NCBI RefSeq assembly: GCF_006517535.1
Contig: NZ_VHQH01000001.1
Coordinates: 62,001-126,000, forward strand
Source: Schumannella sp. 10F1B-5-1
Lineage (GTDB): Bacteria; Actinomycetota; Actinomycetes; Actinomycetales; Microbacteriaceae
Direction: 5' to 3'
DNA: 64,000 nucleotides
Shown: one piece after another, positions 36,429 through 44,042 of the stretch
Position numbering within the stretch: position 1 is the first letter of the stretch
Layout of the letters: every line of letters starts with the position of its first letter
Notes under the pieces: generated by a model
The model's input: the letters and a program-made list of their open reading frames with translations, nothing else
What the model was told of the DNA's origin: nothing
The model's database searches: none
Position numbers and translations under genes: made by a program

Positions 36429-37850
36429 TCAGTCCTCGCGCGGGGTGATGCCGGCGAGCGCGGGCGTCTCGGCCTTCTCGGCGGCGCTGACCCACGGCTT
36501 GGCGATGAGGACGCCGACGAGTGTCAGCAGCTGCGCGACGACGATCAGTCCGGCCGCGCCCCAGGGTGCGCCGCCGGTGGCGACGACGATCGCGGTCGCG
36601 ATGAGCGGCGCCGGGCCGGCGACGAGCGCGCCCTGCAGCTCACGAGAGGAGAACAGGCCCGCCGAGCGGAACTCGGCCTTGAAGAACGCGGGCATGAGCA
36701 CCGTGTGGGCGGCCGATCCCGCAGCCCAGCCGAGGGCGAGCATGACGCCGCTGGCGAGGATGATGAAGGCCAGGTTGCCCGTGTTGAGGATCAGGTAATA
36801 GGGAACGGCCCACACGATCGCGCCGATCACGCTGATGTAGATCACGCGCTTCGAGCCGATGCGGTCGCTGACCGCACCGAACACGGCGACGAAGATCAGC
36901 ATCACGAGCGAGCACGACAGGCTCACGAACAGCGCCTGGTTCTGCGGCAGCCCGACGGTGCCGACGAGGTAGCTGATGCCGAAGGCGGTGACGATGTAGC
37001 CGGTCACGTTGAGTCCCGAGGGGATCAGGAAGCCGGCGATCCAGTTGCGGGGGCTGGCCTTGAACGCGCGGGCGAAGGCGATGAAGGGGTTTCGGCGGGC
37101 CTCGCGCACGAGCCCGGCCTTGCGCTCCTTCTCGACGGCCTCGAACTCGGGCGACTCGTGCAGCTTGCGCCGCAGCACGACGCCGATGATCGTCAGCACG
37201 GCGCTGAACAGGAACGGGATGCGCCATCCCCAGCTGCTGAACTCGTCGGGCCCGAGCATGGTGCTCGACGTCGTGAAGATGATGAGCGCGAGCAAGCCGC
37301 CCGCGCCGGCGCCGGCCATCGCGAGCGAGGAGAAGAAGCCCTTGCGCTTGAGCTGCGCGCTCTCGTTCACGAGCGTGATCGCTCCGGCGAGCTCGGCGCC
37401 GGCACCGAAGCCCTGGATGAGACGCAGGATCACGAGCAGGATCGGCGCGGTGACGCCGATGGCCGCGTAGGGCGGCAGGCAGCCGATGAGCGTGGTGGCG
37501 ATGCCGATCATCAGGATCGAGAGCATCAGCACCGGACGGCGACCCCAGCGGTCAGCGAGGGCGCCGAGCACGAGTCCGCCGATCGGCCGGGCGACGAAGC
37601 CGACCGCGAAGGTGCCGAAGGAGGCGAGCAGACCGACGGCGCCGGTCGTGCCCGAGAAAAACAGGGGCGCGATGATCAGGCCGGCCACGAAGGCGTAGAG
37701 ACCGTAGTCGTACCACTCGATCGCCGAGCCGAAGCCGACGGCGAGCGCGGCGCGGATCGACCCGCGGCGGGTGGGCTTGACGACCTCGGAGCCGGAATCG
37801 CTGCCGGCGCCGCTGGGGTTCGCGGTGCCGGGGGGCATCGTTTCAGTCAC
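36429..37850 (-). CDS. MFS permease, metabolite:H+ symporter (MHS) type
   Basis: A 473-residue permease of the ShiA/ProP/KgtP group: GSAIEWYDYGLYAFVAGLI at helix 1, GALADRWGRRPVLML as motif A, LQGFGAGAELAGAITLVNESA, and RRKLHESPEF in the central loop, all typical of MHS carriers. These import organic acids or betaines with protons. GTG at 37850 with AGGAG upstream. It opens the catabolic operon and is divergent from the GntR gene, so uptake is probably induced by the same acid. Confidence 0.9.
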   Translation of the reverse strand: MTETMPPGTANPSGAGSDSGSEVVKPTRRGSIRAALAVGFGSAIEWYDYGLYAFVAGLIIAPLFFSGTTGAVGLLASFGTFAVGFVARPIGGLVLGALADRWGRRPVLMLSILMIGIATTLIGCLPPYAAIGVTAPILLVILRLIQGFGAGAELAGAITLVNESAQLKRKGFFSSLAMAGAGAGGLLALIIFTTSSTMLGPDEFSSWGWRIPFLFSAVLTIIGVVLRRKLHESPEFEAVEKERKAGLVREARRNPFIAFARAFKASPRNWIAGFLIPSGLNVTGYIVTAFGISYLVGTVGLPQNQALFVSLSCSLVMLIFVAVFGAVSDRIGSKRVIYISVIGAIVWAVPYYLILNTGNLAFIILASGVMLALGWAAGSAAHTVLMPAFFKAEFRSAGLFSSRELQGALVAGPAPLIATAIVVATGGAPWGAAGLIVVAQLLTLVGVLIAKPWVSAAEKAETPALAGITPRED

Positions 37851-37934
37851 GGGAGCTCCTTTGCTCTCGGAAGATATTCCGCCGGGTGACGGACCGTCGA
37901 CATCGGCGGCTGGCGAGACAGTAGCAGTGTCGAT

Positions 37935-37963
37935 CGCATTCTGTCGACAGTCTTCAGAATGCG
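37935..37963. promoter_or_regulatory. GntR operator between the permease operon and its regulator
   Basis: CGCATTCTG (37935-37943), eleven bases, CAGAATGCG (37955-37963): perfect 9-base arms. A second palindrome CTGTCGACAG (37941-37950) overlaps the left arm. The site is just upstream of the GntR -10 box and faces the permease gene. Confidence 0.75.
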
Positions 37964-37974
37964 AGTCGTCGGCG

Positions 37975-37980
37975 TATGCT
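37975..37980 (+). promoter_or_regulatory. leaderless -10 box (TATGCT) of the GntR gene
   Basis: TATGCT ends six bases before the ATG at 37987 and lies 11 bases after the palindromic operator, so a bound regulator would block it. Confidence 0.6.
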
Positions 37981-37986
37981 GACCGC

Positions 37987-38679
37987 ATGGACGACGCGCT
38001 CACCGACGACGCCACGGCGCTTTTCGAGTCGATCACCACGACCTCGCTCGTCGACCGGGCCCACAGCCAGATCCGCGCGCTGATCATCGCCGGCCGCCTG
38101 GCGCCCGGCGAGCCGCTCAAGGACTCCGTGCTCGCCGAGCAGATGGGCATCAGCCGCTCCCCTGTGCGCGAGGCTCTGCGCCGGCTCGAGCAGTCGGGGC
38201 TCGTCGAGAAGTCGGCCAACCGCTCCTACCGCATCTCGCTGCTCGCGGCTGACGACATCCCCGAGCTCGCCGCCCTGCGTCTCGCCGACGAGACCCTCGC
38301 CGTGCGCACGATCGTGCATGGGCGCACTCCGCTCGAGCCGCTCGAGCCGTACATCGCGGCGCTCGTCGCGGCGATGGGCGACGCGCAGGCCGCCGCGGCG
38401 GCCGATGCCGCCTTCCACCGCGCCGTCGTCGGGCTGGCCGGACTCCCCCGGCTCACGGCCCGTTACGACGACCTCACCGACCAGATCCGCCTCGCCCTGC
38501 TCGCGAGCGACATCGAGACCTGGGGCCGCGGCGAGATGCTCGTCGAGAACCACACGATGCTGGTGGATGCGCTGCGCGAGGCCCTCGAGACCGGCGACGC
38601 CCGCCGCGTCGTGCGCATGTGGGAGGTGCACGTGCTGGCCGGCATGACGGCCGACGGCATCCTCGAGCCGCTCAGCTGA
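37987..38679 (+). CDS. GntR family regulator, FCD (FadR-like) subfamily
   Basis: A 230-residue regulator. The N-terminal winged helix is LKDSVLAEQMGISRSPVREALRRLEQSGLVEK; the helical FCD ligand domain follows, with FHRAVVGLAG and the metal-binding His residues (ENHTMLVDALREAL, VHVLAG). Ligands of this group are usually organic acids, matching the divergent operon for a hydroxy or keto acid. Likely autoregulated through the CGCATTCTG palindrome. Confidence 0.9.
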   Translation: MDDALTDDATALFESITTTSLVDRAHSQIRALIIAGRLAPGEPLKDSVLAEQMGISRSPVREALRRLEQSGLVEKSANRSYRISLLAADDIPELAALRLADETLAVRTIVHGRTPLEPLEPYIAALVAAMGDAQAAAAADAAFHRAVVGLAGLPRLTARYDDLTDQIRLALLASDIETWGRGEMLVENHTMLVDALREALETGDARRVVRMWEVHVLAGMTADGILEPLS

Positions 38680-38714
38680 GTCGGGCCCATTCGAGGGGAC
38701 TCCGGCCGCCCGAC
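38680..38714. terminator. weak hairpin between convergent genes
   Basis: GTCGGGC (38680-38686) and GCCCGAC (38708-38714) with a 21-base loop, in the 57-base gap after the GntR gene and after the convergent reductase gene. Confidence 0.25.
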
Positions 38715-38736
38715 CCAGGAATCTTGTTCCGTCGCG

Positions 38737-39435
38737 TCAGCGCGCCGCGCGCATCTCCTCGCGCGCCCGCGTGACGATCTGCCCGCGCGCCGAGTCGGGG
38801 AAGCGCTCGAGCATCGCCCGCACCTCGGCGGCATCGACGTCGGCACCGAACAGCTCGGTGTGCGGCTCCATCCGCACGCCCTCCGCGAGCGGCCCGGCGA
38901 CCACGGGATCGAAGCCGAGGTCGTCGACGACGCGGACCACCGCATCCACCTCGGGTTCGGGTCCGGCGATCGCGATCGCCTTGCGACCCGGTGCGCCGTG
39001 CGGCCGCGCCTCGTCCTCCAGGTCGTGGTAGCCCATGTGGTTGAAGGCCTTCACGACCGTCGAGTCGGGCAGGAAGGCCTGCACCAGCTCGCTCGTCGAG
39101 GTGCGCGGGTCGTCGAAGTCGTCGCGCACCCCGTCGACCTCCCACCAGTAGTTCATGGCGTCGATCACGGTCTTGCCGCCCAGGGCCGCGACCGGGATGC
39201 TCGGATGCTTGCCGAGCGGCAGCGCCAGGATCACGACCTCGGCGCGCTCGGCCGCGTCGGCCGCGGTCGTCGCCTCGGCACCCGGCGCCAGCACCTCGAC
39301 GATGAGCTCGATGCGTGACGTCGCCCCCGAACCGGCGATCAGCACCGGGTAGCCGGCCGCACGCGCGAGCCGCGCGAGCACCGTGCCGACCTTCCCCGCT
39401 CCGAGGATGCCGAGCACCGGCTTGCCGTCGTCCAT
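38737..39435 (-). CDS. F420H2:NADP-like NAD(P)-binding oxidoreductase
   Basis: A 232-residue single Rossmann-domain protein: [66 protein letters not shown]. It belongs to the Npd/F420-dependent NADP reductase-like group, which moves hydride between F420 or another acceptor and NADP. The ATG at 39435 follows AAGGCGG. No partner gene is adjacent; it is convergent with the GntR gene. Confidence 0.75.
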   Translation of the reverse strand: MDDGKPVLGILGAGKVGTVLARLARAAGYPVLIAGSGATSRIELIVEVLAPGAEATTAADAAERAEVVILALPLGKHPSIPVAALGGKTVIDAMNYWWEVDGVRDDFDDPRTSTSELVQAFLPDSTVVKAFNHMGYHDLEDEARPHGAPGRKAIAIAGPEPEVDAVVRVVDDLGFDPVVAGPLAEGVRMEPHTELFGADVDAAEVRAMLERFPDSARGQIVTRAREEMRAAR

Positions 39436-39529
39436 CGATTCCGCCTTGTCGTCCGGGTCGCCTCGGGCGCCGGTCTCGGTGCCCGAGTGCCTCAACCGTC
39501 GAGGGGGCGCATCCATGCCCGCGCCGTGT

Positions 39530-39594
39530 GATCGCGTCGCCCGACCCGCGCGGTCGCGTCGCGCGACCCGCGCGGTCGCGTCGCGCGACTGCGC
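39530..39594. repeat. three tandem 22-base hairpin units
   Basis: Units at 39530-39551, 39552-39573 and 39574-39594 share the form GGTCGCGTCGCGCGACCCGC. Each contains a 7-base stem GGTCGCG / CGCGACC with a TCG loop; the first unit is degenerate and the last loses one base. It lies in the 168-base gap between the reductase gene and the YCII gene. Confidence 0.75.
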
Positions 39595-39603
39595 TGACCG
39601 CGC

Positions 39604-39945
39604 TCAGCTCTCGGGGTCGAACATGAATTCGCGCAGCTCCTGATCGCAGCGACACGCGGCGGCGAAGCGTCGCGCCCACTCGAGGGCGGCGGCGCGATCG
39701 GGCAGCTCGAGCACGAGCAGCCCGCCGTCGAGCTCGCGGGTCTGCTCATAGGGCTCGGCACTCTGAGCGCCGTCGCCGGCGACGCGCACCGGCGCGACGG
39801 TCGCGTCGAGGCCGCCGCCGAAGACGTAGACGCCCGCCTCCTTCGCCGCACGGATCTCCGCGTGCGAATCGCGGCCCGCGGCCTCGAACTCCTCGGGCGT
39901 CAGCCGCATCGCCGCCGCCGGGAAGGTGAACAGGTACTTGGTCAT
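39604..39945 (-). CDS. YCII/DGPF-related domain protein
   Basis: A 113-residue alpha/beta ferredoxin-like protein of the YCII family: TKYLFTFPAAAMRLTPEEFEAA, VYVFGGGLDATVAPVRV, GGLLVLELPDRAAALEWARRFAAACRC. The usual sigma-70 factor partner of DGPF proteins is not next to it. Function is not established for the family. Confidence 0.75.
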   Translation of the reverse strand: MTKYLFTFPAAAMRLTPEEFEAAGRDSHAEIRAAKEAGVYVFGGGLDATVAPVRVAGDGAQSAEPYEQTRELDGGLLVLELPDRAAALEWARRFAAACRCDQELREFMFDPES

Positions 39946-40081
39946 CGCATCCTCGCTCTCTCGGCCGTCAGGGCCGTGTCTCGGCGGTGCGCCCGGCGCC
40001 GCATCACGCCCAGGTCACGAACCGGAATCGACTCCGGTTCCGGCCAGCGCCGCGCCACCCGACGGGTGTACTACAGACAGA

Positions 40082-40504
40082 GTGACCGACAAGCTGACGA
40101 AAGACGAGGTCTCCGGCGCCACCGCCGCCCCCGCCGCATCCACCACCCTCTCCGCCGACACCGTCTCCGACGACCTCATGCACCCCGAGGTCAACGTGCA
40201 GCGCATCATGTGGACGGGCACGATCTGGTTCGGCGTCATCGTCGGCGCGATCGCGCTCACCCTCGGGCCGCTGCTCTCGTCGGGCTGGCGGCCCGACCAG
40301 CTGCCGCCGGTGCTCGAGGCGATCTGGTGGATCGGCGCCGCCGTCATGACGCTCAGCGTCGGACTCGTCGGATGGTCGGGCTGCCCGATCCTCGAAGACA
40401 GCGTGCGCGTCGCCGATCACAACAAGTCGCGCACGATGCAGTTCGGCACGGCCCTCTTCATCGGCAGCGGTGCGATCACCCTCGCGGCGGTGCTGCTGGG
40501 CTGA
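40082..40504 (+). CDS. three-helix membrane protein of unknown function
   Basis: A 140-residue protein from a GTG start (TDKLTKDEVSGATAAP). After a 40-residue hydrophilic lead come three hydrophobic helices: WTGTIWFGVIVGAIALTLG, IWWIGAAVMTLSVGLVGW and FGTALFIGSGAITLAAVLLG. No family recognised. It is divergent from the YCII gene. Confidence 0.6.
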   Translation: MTDKLTKDEVSGATAAPAASTTLSADTVSDDLMHPEVNVQRIMWTGTIWFGVIVGAIALTLGPLLSSGWRPDQLPPVLEAIWWIGAAVMTLSVGLVGWSGCPILEDSVRVADHNKSRTMQFGTALFIGSGAITLAAVLLG

Positions 40505-40534
40505 GGCCGGCTCGCCGCCGCTTCGACCGGGTCG

Positions 40535-40828
40535 TCACCACGTCTCCGGTCGCAGGGGTGTGCCGTCTTCGTCGAGGACGAAGCCCCAGGGCCACTGCAC
40601 CCAGCGACCGATCCCGACCTCCGGGCAGTTCTCGAGCATGGCGTCCCGGGTGACCGCGTAGTCGGCCGGTGCGCGTCGATACATCAGCGCTCCGAGATCG
40701 ACATCGTGCTCGACGTGTCCGTCTGCCCACCTCGCATCGAAGCGCACGCGCCGCCGCGGCCTGCGCAGCCAGCGCGACGGTTCGATCGACGCCGTCGCGC
40801 GGAAGACCTCCGGATCGAAGCGGGTCAC
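40535..40828 (-). CDS. hypothetical protein
   Basis: Ninety-seven residues from a GTG at 40828: TRFDPEVFRATASIEPSRW, then basic WLRRPRRRVRFDARW and HVEHDVDLGALMYRRAPADY, ending in WGFVLDEDGTPLRPETW. Start is uncertain because the same frame stays open upstream into the next gene. It is 49 bases downstream of the membrane protein at 40878 and probably co-transcribed. No family recognised. Confidence 0.45.
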   Translation of the reverse strand: MTRFDPEVFRATASIEPSRWLRRPRRRVRFDARWADGHVEHDVDLGALMYRRAPADYAVTRDAMLENCPEVGIGRWVQWPWGFVLDEDGTPLRPETW

Positions 40829-40877
40829 GAGCGCATCACCCTGCCGACGGTAGTCGGCGACGCAGCGGCACCTCGCG

Positions 40878-42050
40878 CTAGAGCAGGTTCGCGGCGGCCA
40901 CGGCGGCGAGGAACAGGACAGCGACGATCGCGATGACGACCACATCGCTGCCGGGCCGCAGGCGCAGTCGGCGCCCCTCGAAGGGTGTCGGCCGTTCGGC
41001 GCCGTCGGGGGCCTCTGCTTCAGGCCCGGCAGCACCGGCCGTGGTCGGCATCCGGTCGTCACGCCACCGCGACCACCGCACGATGCGGTCGTCGAGCGCG
41101 TCGACGACATCGGCGATGGCGCGCCAGCGATCGACCGCGGTCGTGACGAGCACGCGCGGCGAGGCCAGGATCATCCACCTGTCGACGATCTCGACGTCGA
41201 GCCCACGTGCATGGTCCAGAAGACGGCTCATGACGTCGGGAGTGAAGAGGTAGAGCGCGTCGCGCTCGTACCCGGCCGGGCAGTGCAGGTGGAAATACGT
41301 GTCGAAGGCGCCCTCGAGCTCGAGCCGCTGCGTGCCGAGCGGAACCGCCGCAGAGCTGACCACGCGCCGCGGGCCGTCCTGCGCGCGCAGGATGAGGTGC
41401 GGCAGCGCGAGGGGAAGGCGGATCGCGATGTAGCCGCCGAACTGCGGCGCGGTGTTGCGGCGATTGCCCCTGATCTCGTAGTCGGCGATCTCGATGCGGT
41501 GATCGGGCAGCTGCTTCGCGCGCGTCCACGGATCGTCATCGTCGACGCGGCGGGAGCGCAGCACGCGATTCAGGTTGAGGGCGCCGCGACCGAGCCATGG
41601 GCCGTCCGGCTGCGGCCCGACCGGTCCGGCGAAGTAGTCGAGGCCGTTCGCGTCGGCGAAGGTCGCGAGTCGGTGGTGGGCCATCGGACTCGTGCGCCGC
41701 ATCCAGAGCTTGACGGCCGTGCGCAGCAGCACCGCCGTCGCGACGGTCATGATCAGCGCGAACGACCCGATCCCGAAGAACTGCCCCAGCGACTCGCTCG
41801 TGCCCTCGCGCAGGAAGCCGATCGCCGTTGCGGCCATCGTCGGGAAGACCAGGAGCCCACCAGCGCCGGCGACCGTCATCACGACGCGGCGCACGGTGTC
41901 GATGAAGTCGCCGCCACGCTGCTCGGCCATCAGCGCCCGCCAGGTGCGCCGTGCCTCGCCGCGCCGCACCCGGGCTGTCAGCGGGGCGACGTCGAGCGGC
42001 GACGGGAGAAGCGGCGGATCAGGCGCCCAGGGCAGAGACACCCGCGTCAT
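40878..42050 (-). CDS. membrane protein of unknown function
   Basis: A 390-residue protein. Two hydrophobic helices lie at about residues 56-80 (VVMTVAGAGGLLVFPTMAAT) and 92-113, followed by KLWMRR; a single helix ends the chain (VVVIAIVAVLFLAAVAA). The 250 residues between look like a soluble beta-rich domain (GGYIAIRLPLALPHLILRAQ, FDTYFHLHCPAGYERDALYL). I recall such proteins as actinobacterial DUFs with a conserved CPAGYE...LF motif, without known function. Confidence 0.65.
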   Translation of the reverse strand: MTRVSLPWAPDPPLLPSPLDVAPLTARVRRGEARRTWRALMAEQRGGDFIDTVRRVVMTVAGAGGLLVFPTMAATAIGFLREGTSESLGQFFGIGSFALIMTVATAVLLRTAVKLWMRRTSPMAHHRLATFADANGLDYFAGPVGPQPDGPWLGRGALNLNRVLRSRRVDDDDPWTRAKQLPDHRIEIADYEIRGNRRNTAPQFGGYIAIRLPLALPHLILRAQDGPRRVVSSAAVPLGTQRLELEGAFDTYFHLHCPAGYERDALYLFTPDVMSRLLDHARGLDVEIVDRWMILASPRVLVTTAVDRWRAIADVVDALDDRIVRWSRWRDDRMPTTAGAAGPEAEAPDGAERPTPFEGRRLRLRPGSDVVVIAIVAVLFLAAVAAANLL

Positions 42051-42208
42051 GCTACCCAGCGCTGGCGGCCCGTCGGCCTCACCCGTCTCGTCAGCGCGGG
42101 AGCCTGGCGATCGTGCGAGCCGTCCAGGTTGCGCCTTCGCTGAGTTCCGTCGGCAGCGGTGGACAGACGGGATGACGATGGTGCGAGCAGCCGGAGTGGA
42201 GGGCGTCG

Positions 42209-42424
42209 ATGGCAGATCAGATCACTGTGGGCACGCGGGTGTCGTGGGCGACCTCGCAGGGCCGCACGCGCGGCCGGGTCGTGGAGCGCAAGACCGCCGA
42301 CTTCCAGTTCGACGGGCAGAAGTTCACCGCGTCGCGCGACGAGCCGGCATTCATCGTCGAGTCGGAGAAGACCAACGCGCGGGCGGCCCACAAGGGGTCA
42401 GCCCTGCGGGCGCTGACGAGCTGA
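42209..42424 (+). CDS. DUF2945/HVA1 family protein
   Basis: A 71-residue small beta protein: ITVGTRVSWATSQGRTRGRVVERKTADFQ, then FTASRDEPAFIVESEKT. It matches the HVA1 (hypervirulence-associated, TUDOR-like) family, common near stress genes in actinobacteria. GGAGGG precedes the ATG. Convergent with the GMC gene. Confidence 0.8.
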   Translation: MADQITVGTRVSWATSQGRTRGRVVERKTADFQFDGQKFTASRDEPAFIVESEKTNARAAHKGSALRALTS

Positions 42425-42491
42425 CGGGCGACGCGACGCAGCAGGGCGCGGCCGCAGACGCTTCACCCCGATCCCGCGCCCGAGCCCGCGC

Positions 42492-44042
42492 TCAGCGCGC
42501 CGCGAGCAGCTTGTCGGCCGTGCGCAGCGCGAGCGCCATGATCGTGAGCGCGGGGTTCGCGATCAGCGAGCTCGGGAACACCGAGTTGTCGCAGATCCAG
42601 AGGTTCGGCACGTCCCACGAGCGCCCGTCCGGGTCGACGACCGAGTCGCTCGGATCCGAGCCCATGCGCGCCGTGCCGATCGTGTGGGCCGTGCGGGACA
42701 GCACGAGGGTCTCGCGCGCTCCCGCGGCTTCGACGATCGCCCGCATCGTGCGCACCGCGTGCGCCTCCATCCGCTTCTCGTTCTCGCCGGCGCTGAAGTC
42801 CACGCGCACGCGCGGCAGGCCGTCGGCGGCGATCTCGTCGGTCAGTGTGAGGCGGTTGGCGTCGGCGGGCAGGCATTCGCCGTTCATGCCGACGCCGGCG
42901 AGGTGACGGTAGTCGCGCATCCACCCGACTAGCTCGGCGCCGCGTAGCCCGCCGCCGCGCACGAGCGTGGTCGCGAGGGTCTGCGGCATCACGCCGAGGC
43001 TCTGGATGAGGTAGCCGCCCGCGAAGTCGGCATCGGCCGGGCGCACGGTGTCTTCGGTGATGATCGACGACGGGTAGCCGCGGTAGGCGCGCATGTCGTC
43101 GTCGAAGCGGCCCCAGACCTGGGTCGCGCCGTGGGCGAGGAAGTCGCGGCCGACGCGGCCGCTGCTGTTCGCGAGTCCCGTGTGCAGCAGCAGTCGCGGC
43201 GTCTCGACGCCGCCGGCGGCGAGCACGAGCGCGGACGTGCGCTGCCGGTGCGTCGCGCCGTCGCGACGGTAGACGACCGCCTCGACGTGGCCGCGCACAT
43301 CCGTCTCGATGTCGACGACCATCGAGCCCGGCCGGATCTCGGCACCGCGGGCGACCGCGAGCGGCAGGTAGGTGGTGTCCATCGTGACCTTGGCGCCGGT
43401 ACGGCAGCCCTGGTGACACGCTCCGCAGCTGACGCAGGCGTGGCGCAGGCCCCAATGCTCCTGCTCCCGATCGCGCGTGGCGACGGCGACGGGTCCGTCG
43501 GTCGCGCGGATGCCGAGCTCGGCGCAGCCGCGCAGCATCGCCTCCGACGAGGCGTTGCGAGCGACGGGCGGCATCGCGTACCGGCGGGAGGGATCCCACG
43601 GGTAGTGCTCGGGCCCGGCGACGCCGACGAAGGCCTCGACCTGCTGGATGCGCTGCACGAGCTCCGCGTGCGGGATCGGCCAGTCGCGGCCGAGGCCGGT
43701 CTCGGTGCGCAGCTGCAGATCGCGGGGGTCGGGTCGCGGCGCGAAGGCGCCCCAGTGCAGCATCGATCCCCCGACGCCGCGCCCGGAGTTGTTCGGGCCG
43801 AAGGCGGTCGGGTCGTCGCCGCCGCTGAGCCGGTCGTCCATCCAGTTGATCTGCTGCGCGGCGAGCATCTCGTCGGGCGTGTGATCGCGCGGCTCGGTGT
43901 TGTCGCCCGCCTCGAGCGCGACGACGCGCAGGCCGTGCCCCGCGAGCGAGGCGAGCAGGGGCGCTCCGCCGGCGCCGGTGCCGACCACCACGACGTCGAC
44001 GACCTCGTCGTCGGAGTAGCGGCGCTGGTGGTCGAGCTTCAC
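42492..44042 (-). CDS. GMC family oxidoreductase, gluconate-dehydrogenase-like catalytic subunit
   Basis: A 516-residue flavoprotein: the FAD site VVDVVVVGTGAGGAPLLASLAGHGLRV, NNSGRGVGGSMLHWGAF, and the C-terminal HTIGTARMGSDPSDSVVD with NLWICDNSVFPSSLIANPALTIMAL. A cluster CVSCGACHQGCRTGAK resembles the cysteine motif of the large subunit of membrane gluconate/sorbitol dehydrogenases. No Tat leader is seen. Its GTG overlaps the stop of a gene whose C-terminus is the matching subunit-3 domain, so the two proteins probably associate. Confidence 0.88.
   Translation of the reverse strand: MKLDHQRRYSDDEVVDVVVVGTGAGGAPLLASLAGHGLRVVALEAGDNTEPRDHTPDEMLAAQQINWMDDRLSGGDDPTAFGPNNSGRGVGGSMLHWGAFAPRPDPRDLQLRTETGLGRDWPIPHAELVQRIQQVEAFVGVAGPEHYPWDPSRRYAMPPVARNASSEAMLRGCAELGIRATDGPVAVATRDREQEHWGLRHACVSCGACHQGCRTGAKVTMDTTYLPLAVARGAEIRPGSMVVDIETDVRGHVEAVVYRRDGATHRQRTSALVLAAGGVETPRLLLHTGLANSSGRVGRDFLAHGATQVWGRFDDDMRAYRGYPSSIITEDTVRPADADFAGGYLIQSLGVMPQTLATTLVRGGGLRGAELVGWMRDYRHLAGVGMNGECLPADANRLTLTDEIAADGLPRVRVDFSAGENEKRMEAHAVRTMRAIVEAAGARETLVLSRTAHTIGTARMGSDPSDSVVDPDGRSWDVPNLWICDNSVFPSSLIANPALTIMALALRTADKLLAAR

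Noticed and set aside
39530-39594. Possible CRISPR-like tandem repeat
   Set aside because: The units are directly adjacent with no spacers.
40829-41110. Upstream extension of the gene at 40535
   Set aside because: The open frame overlaps the end of a convincing membrane protein gene and turns into low-complexity sequence, so the GTG at 40828 is preferred.
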